Assembly: GCA_003152255.1 (NCBI GenBank)
Contig: PLZT01000680.1
Span: 1-14,303 of the forward strand
DNA length: 14,303 bases
Direction of reading: 5' to 3'
Origin: Methylocystaceae bacterium
GTDB lineage: Bacteria; Pseudomonadota; Alphaproteobacteria; Rhizobiales; Beijerinckiaceae
Part shown: positions 5,739 to 13,110 of the stretch, piece by piece
How the letters are laid out: each line of letters starts with the position of its first letter
How positions within the stretch are numbered: the stretch's first letter is position 1
Notes under the pieces: generated by a model
What the model was told of the DNA's origin: nothing
Databases searched by the model: none
Seen by the model: the letters and a program-made list of their open reading frames with translations, nothing else
Program-made: the position numbers and the translations under genes

Positions 5739-6876
5739 CTTCTACGAGTTCTTTGCTGGGGGCGGAATGGCGCGCGCTGGGCTCGGCCCTGGTTGGAGAT
5801 GCCTATTCGCAAATGATTTCGATCAAAAAAAGGGCCTCGCGTATCAAGCAAACTGGGGAACCGGCGGAGAACTCAAGATCGGCGATGTCCAAAAAGTCAC
5901 GGCAAGCGAATTGTCGGAATACGCCGACCTTGTTTGGGGCTCGTTTCCCTGTCAGGATTTGTCCTTGGCCGGCGGCGGAGCAGGGTTGAAGGGGGAGCGT
6001 TCTGGAACGTTTTATCCGTTCTGGGATGTGATCACGGGGCTGATCGATGACAATCGCGCGCCGAAGATCGTCGCGATCGAGAATGTTTGCGGTACGCTGA
6101 CCTCTCACGGGGGGCGAGATTTCGAGGCCATCTGCAAAACTTTTGCCAACGCGGGATACCGATACGGTCCTCTAATCGTCAACGCTTCTTTGTTCCTTCC
6201 GCAATCGCGGCCGCGATTGTTCGTGATTGGCGTCCGCCAGGATGTGACAATCGATCCGGCGCTTTTTTCGCCGGAGCCAATTGAGCCATTTCACACGCGC
6301 GGATTGCGCAGAGCGGTCGAGGGAGTATCTTCGCGCCATAGAAGGAAGATGCTCTGGTGGAATCTACCGACGCCGCCACGTCGCAAGATCACATTCGCCG
6401 ATATCATCGAAGACAACCCTTCAAGCGTCGAATGGCATACCGCAGCCGAAACCAAGCTGATCCTTGCGAAAATGTCCGCGGTCAATATGGCGAAGGTCGA
6501 AGCCGCCAAGCGCTCTGGCCGCCGGATGGTGGGGGCGGTCTACAAGCGCACCCGGTTCGACGAAAATGGCGTAAAGGTGCAACGGGCGGAAATTCGGTTC
6601 GACGATGTTGCGGGGTGTCTTCGCACACCGGCAGGCGGCTCAAGCCGACAAACAATTGTTGTCGTCGATGGACACAAGATTCGCTCGCGCCTCATATCCT
6701 CGCGAGAAACTGCACGATTGATGGGGCTCGACGATGGATACAAACTGCCAAAGAACTATAACGAGGCTTATCATTTGACGGGCGACGGCGTCGCCGTCGA
6801 CGTCGTGCGGCATTTAGCGCGTTATCTGTTCGAGCCGCTACTAGACGTTTATGCCGCAGCGGAGAAGGCGGCGTGA
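5731..6876 (+). CDS. C5 cytosine-specific DNA methyltransferase (Dcm family)
   Basis: 381 aa from ATG 5731, preceded by GGAAG and overlapping the RHH gene by 8 nt. The motifs stand in canonical order: motif I FFAGGGMARAGLG (7-19) for AdoMet binding; ANDFD (27-31); motif IV GSFPCQDLSLAGG (70-82) with catalytic Cys74; motif VI ENV (117-119); motif VIII QSRPR (158-162); a variable target-recognition region about 180-295; motif IX-like CLRTPAGGSSRQT (296-308); and motif X as HLTGDGVAVDVV (348-359), with GDGV where GNAV is usual. It transfers a methyl group to C5 of cytosine in a specific duplex site. It heads two nuclease candidates, so it probably protects DNA in a restriction-modification system. 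The recognition sequence cannot be predicted here. Confidence 0.95.
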   Translation: MPNFYEFFAGGGMARAGLGPGWRCLFANDFDQKKGLAYQANWGTGGELKIGDVQKVTASELSEYADLVWGSFPCQDLSLAGGGAGLKGERSGTFYPFWDVITGLIDDNRAPKIVAIENVCGTLTSHGGRDFEAICKTFANAGYRYGPLIVNASLFLPQSRPRLFVIGVRQDVTIDPALFSPEPIEPFHTRGLRRAVEGVSSRHRRKMLWWNLPTPPRRKITFADIIEDNPSSVEWHTAAETKLILAKMSAVNMAKVEAAKRSGRRMVGAVYKRTRFDENGVKVQRAEIRFDDVAGCLRTPAGGSSRQTIVVVDGHKIRSRLISSRETARLMGLDDGYKLPKNYNEAYHLTGDGVAVDVVRHLARYLFEPLLDVYAAAEKAA

Positions 6877-7733
6877 GCGTCATCCCATGCGAGCAGGATC
6901 CAAGCATGCGCCTTCAGATCAAACGATTCGCTGAAGTGCTTAAGACGCAAGCCCATAAACTCGGAGATCATGGGCTTACGGAGAAAGACTTCTATGCTTC
7001 CCCGATATTCCGCGGCGCTATCCAGCAGGTGCGCGGAGAATTTTCGGCCACGATGCGAGAAAAGCGAGAGTTCGTCCAGCACGTGCTCAATCATATGGAG
7101 GATCGCGGATTTATAGCGAATTGGGACCGCGCAAAACATGGTGTGTTGCATGATTATGTTGTGCATCTAAAAAGCGGGCGGACCGCCATTATCGATTTGA
7201 AAGGCTGTTTGGACGGCGACAACTCCAAAATTTTCGAGCGCCCGGGAGGCGCGGATGAATTTGTCATTTGGAGCTTGTGCACAAACGTCGGCGCCGACCC
7301 GCGGCGTAATGCCTGGTCCGGGGTTCATGCGCGCATAAGCGCTGAGATAATCACCCGGAACCAACGCGTTGACGGCCTAATAATTTGGGACATGGTGTGC
7401 GGAACGATAGGGCGGGCTTGTCCGAAGCTGATACTTGGCAGCGACGTCGACAGAAGGACGGTTATCGGTCCATTCTGCGCGCCACCGCCTTGCATCTATC
7501 TTTTCCCCGCCTCGATTCCCTCTGCTGAAAAGCCGAGCGTAGAAGCTCAATCGCTGACGAACGTCGAACTCCTGGCCGCATTCCATTCTTGTTTTGGAGG
7601 TCACGACGACGAGATCAATCATGTCAGTTTCGACATCGAATTTCTTGGAGAGGAGACCATGAGGCGCACGACGATCGAACGCGGCGGGGTCGTGCAGCAT
7701 TCCTCCGAAATGACGGCGATCCGACGTGCCTGA
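6873..7733 (+). CDS. Putative restriction endonuclease with possible PD-(D/E)XK site
   Basis: 286 aa from GTG 6873. The GTGA start overlaps the methyltransferase stop by 4 nt, and GGAGAAGG sits about 5 nt upstream. The N-terminal 75 residues are helical and charged. A possible nuclease core lies at residues 91-110: D94, then a hydrophobic strand AIIDLKG with D108 and K110, which fits the spacing of D...DXK sites (a Leu in the X position). Later, RVDGLIIWDM (165-174) and KLILGSD look like buried strands of an alpha/beta fold. Cys is unusually frequent (six or more, some near PCIYLFP). I do not recognise a named family. The position directly after a C5 methyltransferase and before a GIY-YIG protein supports a restriction role. 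Alternatives are a specificity or DNA-binding subunit for the GIY-YIG nuclease. Confidence 0.6.
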   Translation: MSVIPCEQDPSMRLQIKRFAEVLKTQAHKLGDHGLTEKDFYASPIFRGAIQQVRGEFSATMREKREFVQHVLNHMEDRGFIANWDRAKHGVLHDYVVHLKSGRTAIIDLKGCLDGDNSKIFERPGGADEFVIWSLCTNVGADPRRNAWSGVHARISAEIITRNQRVDGLIIWDMVCGTIGRACPKLILGSDVDRRTVIGPFCAPPPCIYLFPASIPSAEKPSVEAQSLTNVELLAAFHSCFGGHDDEINHVSFDIEFLGEETMRRTTIERGGVVQHSSEMTAIRRA

Positions 7734-8460
7734 CCCAAGCAATCATAGTCCCCCTCGCAATCCGGACTACGTGAACTTTCCGCCGTTCGAAACGGAGGAT
7801 TTGCGGGCTAATTTGACGAAATTTCTCGACACGCCCTTTGAAGAGGGTTCAGGGCAAACGCCGAAAGTTGGTAATTACAAATGGGGCGTCTATGCCTTCT
7901 TCGATTATGACGGCGAACCAATCTACGTCGGGCAGACCAACGAGATGTTGCGAACTCGAATTCGCCGTCATTTGACTAACCAGCGCACCGATGCCGTAGC
8001 GATGTCGGTTCTCGATCCATTCGAGGTTCTCGAAATCGAGGTCTGGCCGTTACCGCAGTTTCACGAAACAAACCGTGCGGATATCAACACTCGCCAGCAT
8101 TTGGATGCTCTGGAGCGCTTGATAACGCAACGCGCAATTGAGCAATCGGAGTTCAAGGCAATTTTGAATGAGAAAGATCCGCCGCCGGGGTCTCTGCTCG
8201 TTGAAGCGCCCCGATCATTTCGCGGGAGAATAGTTTCCGACCGTGTTTATGAACTCCGGTCGCACCCGGATTTTAGGATCGCCCGCAGATCGCTCATTCT
8301 ATCGCGTCTTGCGCAAGTGATCTCGGAGCGGAAGGTTCAGGGTGGATTACGACGCGTACTTCTGACGCAAGCTATGCGCCTTCAGTGGCTTGCGTCTCGG
8401 CGTTATGATGCGCTTGGTGGCGCGGCATCAGTCGAACTTGAAAGCGACGAGGATGTTTGA
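7726..8460 (+). CDS. GIY-YIG family nuclease, probable restriction component
   Basis: 244 aa from GTG 7726, overlapping the preceding gene by 8 nt (GTGCCTGA). Residues 54-82 hold the GIY-YIG core: GVYAFF (54-59), EPIYVGQT (64-71), then an Arg-rich helix (R77, R79, R80, R81) with H82. A downstream LDALERLITQR helix supplies E130, the likely metal-binding Glu of the family. The N-terminal 50 residues and the C-terminal Arg-rich region (about 165-230) probably contact DNA. GIY-YIG type II enzymes such as R.Eco29kI exist, and the methyltransferase linkage fits such a role; homing-type activity is less likely as there is no intron. The ATG of the next ORF overlaps its stop by 8 nt (ATGTTTGA), the same overlap pattern. 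Confidence 0.85.
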   Translation: MPDPSNHSPPRNPDYVNFPPFETEDLRANLTKFLDTPFEEGSGQTPKVGNYKWGVYAFFDYDGEPIYVGQTNEMLRTRIRRHLTNQRTDAVAMSVLDPFEVLEIEVWPLPQFHETNRADINTRQHLDALERLITQRAIEQSEFKAILNEKDPPPGSLLVEAPRSFRGRIVSDRVYELRSHPDFRIARRSLILSRLAQVISERKVQGGLRRVLLTQAMRLQWLASRRYDALGGAASVELESDEDV

Positions 8461-8620
8461 CCCCGTTCCGCTGTTTGCGGGGAACGCGTCGCAATCGGCC
8501 AAACGTGACACGCGTCCTGCTTCTACAGTCGTGACTGACAGCGCAGAGAGTAAGACGCTCAAAACGCTGACCCAAGATCGCGCGAACGTGTCGGAAACGG
8601 AGATCGAGGCCGAACAATAA
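8453..8620 (+). CDS. 55-aa ORF fused to a duplicated relaxase C-terminal tail
   Basis: Begins at ATG 8453 inside the end of the GIY-YIG gene (8-nt overlap) and ends with TAA at 8618-8620. The first 34 residues (MFDPVPLFAGNASQSAKRD, then an Ser/Thr-rich linker) are cassette-specific and unrecognised. The last ~21 (TLKTLTQDRANVSETEIEAEQ minus a few changes) copy the relaxase C-terminus, with I/T, N/Q and A/T substitutions. Overlap with the upstream gene suggests coupling. It may be a truncated gene of the donor whose own end was replaced by the relaxase tail. It may also be a translated peptide carrying whatever signal the relaxase tail holds. A 6-bp inverted repeat CGTTCC/GGAACG (8464-8469, 8481-8486) lies near its start. 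Confidence 0.4.
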   Translation: MFDPVPLFAGNASQSAKRDTRPASTVVTDSAESKTLKTLTQDRANVSETEIEAEQ

Positions 8621-8713
8621 TTCGACCCCTCGCCTCACGCCTGCACCCATTCGGTCTTGATTCTTCGCGCCGTCGCTTCGAGTTTGTCCCGCGCTTCCTT
8701 GAGCGGCGCCACG
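8553..8713. repeat. 161-bp flanking direct repeat, right copy
   Basis: Contains a detached copy of the relaxase 3' tail (8553-8620, plus strand), the same 14-bp gap, and the genuine 3' end of virD4 (from 8635, minus strand). Gapless match to 4334-4494 with about 7 differences, spread over both coding tails. Confidence 0.95.
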
Positions 8714-10728
8714 GTTTCTGGCCCCGCGCTGGCGAGCTCTTCGTCAATCGTCGAGAGAGCCGTCGCCAGCTTCGCCTCGATCTCCTCATTTAGAACCGAG
8801 ATTTTCGGTCTAGCGTCCACCGCGGCGCGATTGAGGCTTGCGCTCGGCTCCGCATTGTCTCCCGTGAGCACAGCAACGGCTTTGGGCGCTGGCGTCGGCG
8901 TGGGCCGTCCCGCCTGCGGAAACACAACGACGGGCGCAGCCTGCGTCGCTGAAGGAAGCTCCACCCGCGCGCCATCCGTCCAAATAGGCGAGTCGATCCA
9001 CTCGCGGAGCTTCGGGATGCGCACCGCAACTTTCTTGCCGCGCGCCATCAGCCGCTTCAAGGAGCCGCTACGATAATAGAACAGCTTTCGAACCTCGAAA
9101 GGGCGAGCGTTTGCGACGAGAACAATCGACTTGTCGGCCGCCATTCTCGTCAGCTCTTCCGCGCGCCGAAGCGGCGCCGCCATCTGACCGATAGACACGC
9201 GGGACTGACCGAACCCCAGGCCTGGGATTTTCGTTGTCGTCGTGGCCGTATATGTTCCGAGAGCGTTCGAAACGTATTTGGCGGTTTCATTGTCGTTGAT
9301 CGCGACAAAGAGCTTGACCGCCGTTCCCGACACCATCGTTTCCCGCGTCGCTCTTCCGTAGATTTCGTCGAGTTGCGAAATATTTTGCAGGATGATCGCC
9401 ATTTTGAAACCATAGCCGGCGCTCACGGCAATTTTGGAGGCGAGAGAGCTCATTTTTCCAAGCGCGAAAAACTCATCGAGCAGCAACAGAACTTGATAGC
9501 GCTCGCCGGCCCCCGGCATTTCCCGCATGAGCACGTCGTGAATTTGCTGGAAAAGAATCCGGACTATCGGTCGATAACTTTCCAGATCGGCCAGCGGCGT
9601 TCCGATGAAAATCGATATGCGCTCCCGTCTCAGGGCTCTTATGTCAAAATCGCTCGATTGCGTCGCCGCCGAGATCAACTCGGAGCTCCAAGGCGCAAAG
9701 GCGTTCGAGACGTTGAACATTACCGAGCCGCGCGTGCGATCTGGAATAGCGGCGAATTGGTTGAAGTCGTCGATTACCCATTGAGGGACCAGGCCCCCGC
9801 TTTCATTGATGACGATGGCGCGGAGCACGTTGGCTATGTCGTGTCCCGTCGAAATCAGCCGAACCGCCGAGCGAATGTAACGCTGGCTCTGAAAATGGGC
9901 GCTTGTCATCACGTAGCCAAGCAACGCCCCAACGACCTTTCGAGCGGCCATCGTCCACTCGTTTTCGACGCCAGACCCGCCCACAAGGAACCCAGCGATA
10001 TTCGCGCAATCCGTCGCCATTTCCGGGCCCGTCCGAACGAAATCGAGCGGATTGTATCGGTGTGAATATGAGGAGCCGGGCGCGAATACGAAAACCTTGT
10101 CGCCGCGCGCCGCGCGCGCCTGTCCGAACAGCCGCGCGTTTTCACCCTTAATGTCCAACACCACCATAGAGCCGCCCCAGGCCAATCCATTGGGAATGAC
10201 GAAGCTGACGCCCTTGCCGGTTCGTGTCGGCCCAACGACCAGCACATGACCGGGATCGTCCGAAATTAACGTGCGGCCAGCCAATTTCCCGACGATCAAC
10301 CCCTGTTTTGAAAGCAACCGCGCATCGCTCGCCTCGGACAATGTGCCAAATCTCGCGTCACCGAATTGACTGGAGCGGCGCGTTAAGAAGAGAGCCAACG
10401 CAAGGCCGCCGAACAGGGCCAGGACCAGGCCGCCGGCCATTGCGCCATTTTCGGCAATCCTGACGCGATAGCGAGGGTCTTGCATGTAAACCGCGAATTG
10501 CTTGTAGACCAATGGAAAGCCGTGATCGAACGACAGCGGCGGCATTTTCTCGATATCGAATTCGATTTTTTCCGTTGTCGCCCTTTTAAGAAGTTCCCAT
10601 CGTTTCGCGGGCTCCTTATAACCCGAGCGGTAGCCGGTGATCGCCGCGTAAGGGACAACCCAAAGAAGGCCAAACGCCAGCAGTCCGAAAAGCGCGAACC
10701 CAAACTTTGATATAAGGCGCATCGACAT
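8635..10728 (-). CDS. virD4: VirD4/TraG-type coupling protein (T4CP)
   Basis: 697 aa from ATG 10728, overlapping the virB11 stop by one base (TAATG). Two N-terminal membrane segments (about residues 8-31 and 96-115) anchor it in the inner membrane. The cytoplasmic ATPase domain has Walker A GPTRTGKG (166-173) and Walker B LLLLDEFFALG (414-424), followed by the conserved ILQNISQLDEIYG (446-458) region. The C-terminal 110 residues are Pro/Ala-rich and then helical, a variable region of the family. It receives the relaxase-DNA complex and feeds it to the VirB channel. The gene converges on the relaxase gene; its last 79 bp form part of the right 161-bp repeat, and a copy of its tail lies at 4416-4494. 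Family assignment is secure. Confidence 0.96.
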   Translation of the reverse strand: MSMRLISKFGFALFGLLAFGLLWVVPYAAITGYRSGYKEPAKRWELLKRATTEKIEFDIEKMPPLSFDHGFPLVYKQFAVYMQDPRYRVRIAENGAMAGGLVLALFGGLALALFLTRRSSQFGDARFGTLSEASDARLLSKQGLIVGKLAGRTLISDDPGHVLVVGPTRTGKGVSFVIPNGLAWGGSMVVLDIKGENARLFGQARAARGDKVFVFAPGSSYSHRYNPLDFVRTGPEMATDCANIAGFLVGGSGVENEWTMAARKVVGALLGYVMTSAHFQSQRYIRSAVRLISTGHDIANVLRAIVINESGGLVPQWVIDDFNQFAAIPDRTRGSVMFNVSNAFAPWSSELISAATQSSDFDIRALRRERISIFIGTPLADLESYRPIVRILFQQIHDVLMREMPGAGERYQVLLLLDEFFALGKMSSLASKIAVSAGYGFKMAIILQNISQLDEIYGRATRETMVSGTAVKLFVAINDNETAKYVSNALGTYTATTTTKIPGLGFGQSRVSIGQMAAPLRRAEELTRMAADKSIVLVANARPFEVRKLFYYRSGSLKRLMARGKKVAVRIPKLREWIDSPIWTDGARVELPSATQAAPVVVFPQAGRPTPTPAPKAVAVLTGDNAEPSASLNRAAVDARPKISVLNEEIEAKLATALSTIDEELASAGPETVAPLKEARDKLEATARRIKTEWVQA

Positions 10729-11795
10729 TATCGGCTCTCCCGCGTTTCAACGCCGCGTCGTTCCGCTTTCCACGCGGCCATGCGCGAAAAATAAATTTCG
10801 CTGGTGCCGCGCCATCCGCCCAGGCGGCTTTGTTGAATGACGATGGGCAACACGGTTTTCACGTAGCTGACAATCTCGTCTTTGCGCAGGCCGGCCCCCG
10901 CCTGCATGACGCAGAGCGCGACCTGCTCGAATGCGCCCGTGGGACTGTCCGCGTGGATTGTGGTGATTGAGCCGGGATGCCCGGTGTTGACGGCGCGCAA
11001 GAACGAATAGGCTTCCGCGCCGCGAATCTCGCCGAGAAAGATTCGGTCCGGACGCAAGCGCATCGCGGCTTGCAAAAGGCTTTCAATCGTCACCCGCGCC
11101 TGCCCTTGATCGCCCTTCGACGCGACCAGCGGCAGGAAGTTCTTCTGCGGGGGCTTCACTTCGCGCGTGTCCTCGATGGTGATGATCCGCTCGTCGGACG
11201 GAACCTCTTTCAAAATCGCGTTCAAGAACGTCGTCTTACCCGACGACGTCCCGCCAGAGAGCAGGATCGTGTAACGATGCTTCACCGCCGCGCGAATGAA
11301 ATCCTCGATTCGTCCTGCATCCAGAAATTCACAAAGCTCGCGATCGAGCTCCGACAATTCATCTCCCGTCGAAACCCTCACGCGATCGAACGATCCCATC
11401 TTGCGATAGTCGTCGAGCGACATTTCCTTGATGACTTGTTTGCGAATGGCGAAGGCGCCGCCATTGATGGTCGCCGGCGGCAACACCCCTTGAAACCGCT
11501 CCCCCGTAGCGAGAGCCGCCGAGAGAAGCGGATGCTCGGCATTCACACTTTGGTTCGAGTAACCCGCGACGCGCTCCGCAAGGTGGCGCAGCCAGTCAAC
11601 GGTTATGGCCCGCGACTCGACTCGCTGCATCGCCGATTCGCCGATAATCTCGACAAACAGTTCCCCCGGTCCATTGGCGATAATTTCAACGACCTTCTCA
11701 TTGTTGAGCCATTCACGAAGCGGCATCAGGGCTTCGTGGAGAAAGACCGTTCGAGCGTCGCCAACGGCCTCAACGCGACCGGGACTGGCGTTCAT
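10728..11795 (-). CDS. virB11: VirB11-type secretion ATPase
   Basis: 355 aa from ATG 11795, with GGGAGA 6-7 nt upstream; it overlaps the virB10 end by 26 nt. The hexameric traffic-ATPase motifs are complete: an N-terminal domain (1-165); Walker A GGTSSGKT (181-188); an Asp box IITIEDTREV (204-213); Walker B RIFLGEIRG (251-259); and a His box TGHPGSITTIHA (271-282). VirB11 sits at the inner-membrane face of the type IV secretion system and switches it between pilus assembly and substrate transfer with VirD4. Length is typical. The tight overlaps on both sides show that it is in one operon with virB8-10 and virD4. Confidence 0.97.
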   Translation of the reverse strand: MNASPGRVEAVGDARTVFLHEALMPLREWLNNEKVVEIIANGPGELFVEIIGESAMQRVESRAITVDWLRHLAERVAGYSNQSVNAEHPLLSAALATGERFQGVLPPATINGGAFAIRKQVIKEMSLDDYRKMGSFDRVRVSTGDELSELDRELCEFLDAGRIEDFIRAAVKHRYTILLSGGTSSGKTTFLNAILKEVPSDERIITIEDTREVKPPQKNFLPLVASKGDQGQARVTIESLLQAAMRLRPDRIFLGEIRGAEAYSFLRAVNTGHPGSITTIHADSPTGAFEQVALCVMQAGAGLRKDEIVSYVKTVLPIVIQQSRLGGWRGTSEIYFSRMAAWKAERRGVETRESR

Positions 11796-13098
11796 GCTTT
11801 ATCTCCCGCAACGCCTCTTTCACCGGATCGGGGTAAAAGTTCGAGAAATCGAGGTCTTTTTTCACAAAGATGACGATGCGCGTCCCTTGATCGACATAAA
11901 TTGTCGGAGGAATGTTGATCGAGTCCTTCAACGCTTCCTCGGAGAGCTTGGTCAGCGACTGCGAGATTTGCTGCGACCCAATCTGTCGCGCGTTGAGCAG
12001 ATTTTGATTTGGTTGCGACGTGATGGTTGTCGTTAGCCCCGTCACCGGATCGGTATAGGATTGCGTCGTGTTTTGTTGATTGTTCAATTGGCTTTGCTGG
12101 CCGAGCGTCGCGATAAATTGCGACGCGCCGCCAATCACGCTGAGCAGAATCGAGGCCCCGAACCGCTCGACATGATGTTGGTCGACGAAACCGGCCTACC
12201 CTGCCCGTCCGAGATCATCCGTTCCGATCGATCCGAGTTGGACCGACACGCCATCGTCTCGCAGCAACCTGGTCCAGACAACGAAAATCCGGGTTTGACC
12301 GCGGGTGATTCCCGATCGATAGTCGCCAATCAACTTGGTTCCAGCCGGGATCAAAACCCGCCGCCCATCGAACGACCAGACGTCCTCGCGCGTAATCGCG
12401 CTGACGTTGCCCGGCAGATCGCTTTGGATCGCCGTCAGCAGGTCAGCGCGAATCATCGTGCCCTGCGCAACGAGCGCGTCAATGCGGTCATTCTTTGTCG
12501 CCACGGCCTTTTCAACCCCCGCCGAGCCGGCGGTCGCCAAAAAGCGGCGATTGCCGTCCTCTTCGGCCATGGCGCCTGCGCCAGCACCGTCCTTTTCCTC
12601 GGAAGCCGCAGCAGCTCCACTGGCGGAAAGCGTAGACCCACCATCCGCGATAAGTTGGCTGGCGCGCAGGCGCTCCCACTTCTTGCGCTCCTCTTCCGCT
12701 AGCCGCCTTTTCTCATCGTCATCGCTTCTTTGCGTCGCCGCATCAGGGAATGGCGGCGCTGACAGAGCCGTCGGCGGCGCCACGGGCGGCGGGGGAACTT
12801 GCGGCTCGGCAGGAGGCGGAGGCGGCGCAACGACCATCCTCCCCAGTTCGAGGCTTGGCCGTTCAGGCGGCAGCCCAGGCCCCGGATATTGCTGCGTGTT
12901 GAACTCTTCTTTATCCGCAGCGGTCATCAGCTTGGCGTCTTTGTGTTGCCACGAGTAGAGCAGCCACCCAACAAAGGCGAGCGCCGCAAGCGGAACGCCT
13001 ATCAGCGCGGTATTTCCAAGCACGTTCGAGGAGCGCGCCACTCCGCTTTGTGCGGCGCCTTCCAAGTCGAGGGAGCGATATTCGTCAGGAGATGGCAT
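11770..13098 (-). pseudogene. virB10: VirB10 scaffold protein interrupted by an in-frame amber codon
   Basis: The frame runs from ATG 13098 (GAGGG 7 nt upstream, 12 nt after the virB9 stop) to 11770, 443 codons in all, with a single TAG at 12196-12198 (codon 301). Both halves are in the same frame, so this is a nonsense codon, not a frameshift. N-terminal features: a membrane segment (about 27-50), a Pro-rich periplasmic linker (73-117) and a charged helix (about 125-145). The outer-membrane-complex domain spans the stop: WSFDGRRVLIPAGTKLIGDY precedes it, and GFVDQHHVERFGASILLSV plus the C-terminal IPPTIYVDQGTRIVIFV and DLDFSNFY follow it. VirB10 bridges inner and outer membranes and is normally essential. 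Both halves look well preserved, so the stop is recent, suppressed, or a sequencing error. The downstream half could restart at GTG 12138. Confidence 0.9.
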
Positions 13099-13110
13099 GT
13101 CGGGGCCCTC

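Larger units (their letters stand above)
4495..8552. mobile_element. 4.06-kb passenger cassette between 161-bp direct repeats
   Basis: Everything between the two 161-bp repeats interrupts what would otherwise be a 14-bp gap between convergent relaxase and virD4 genes. It contains a divergent hypothetical gene, an RHH regulator, a C5 methyltransferase, two nuclease candidates and the 5' part of a small ORF. No transposase, integrase or terminal inverted repeats are visible. This suggests entry by homologous recombination (a single crossover of a circle carrying the junction, or exchange with a related plasmid). Recombination between the repeats would delete the whole cassette and restore both tra genes. 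Confidence 0.75.

Noticed and set aside
4334..8713. The 161-bp repeats as attachment sites of a tyrosine integrase or as insertion-sequence ends.
   Set aside because: No integrase or transposase lies between them, they are not inverted, and they contain coding tails of two tra genes with 4% divergence. Homologous recombination explains them better.
11605..12036. Long plus-strand ORFs opposite virB10, virB11 and virD4 (for example 9373-10065 and 10977-11873).
   Set aside because: They are shadows of GC-rich genes with clear motifs on the minus strand.
12138..12200. A frameshift in virB10.
   Set aside because: The two halves are in the same reading frame (12138 and 13098 differ by a multiple of three), so the break is the single TAG at 12196-12198.
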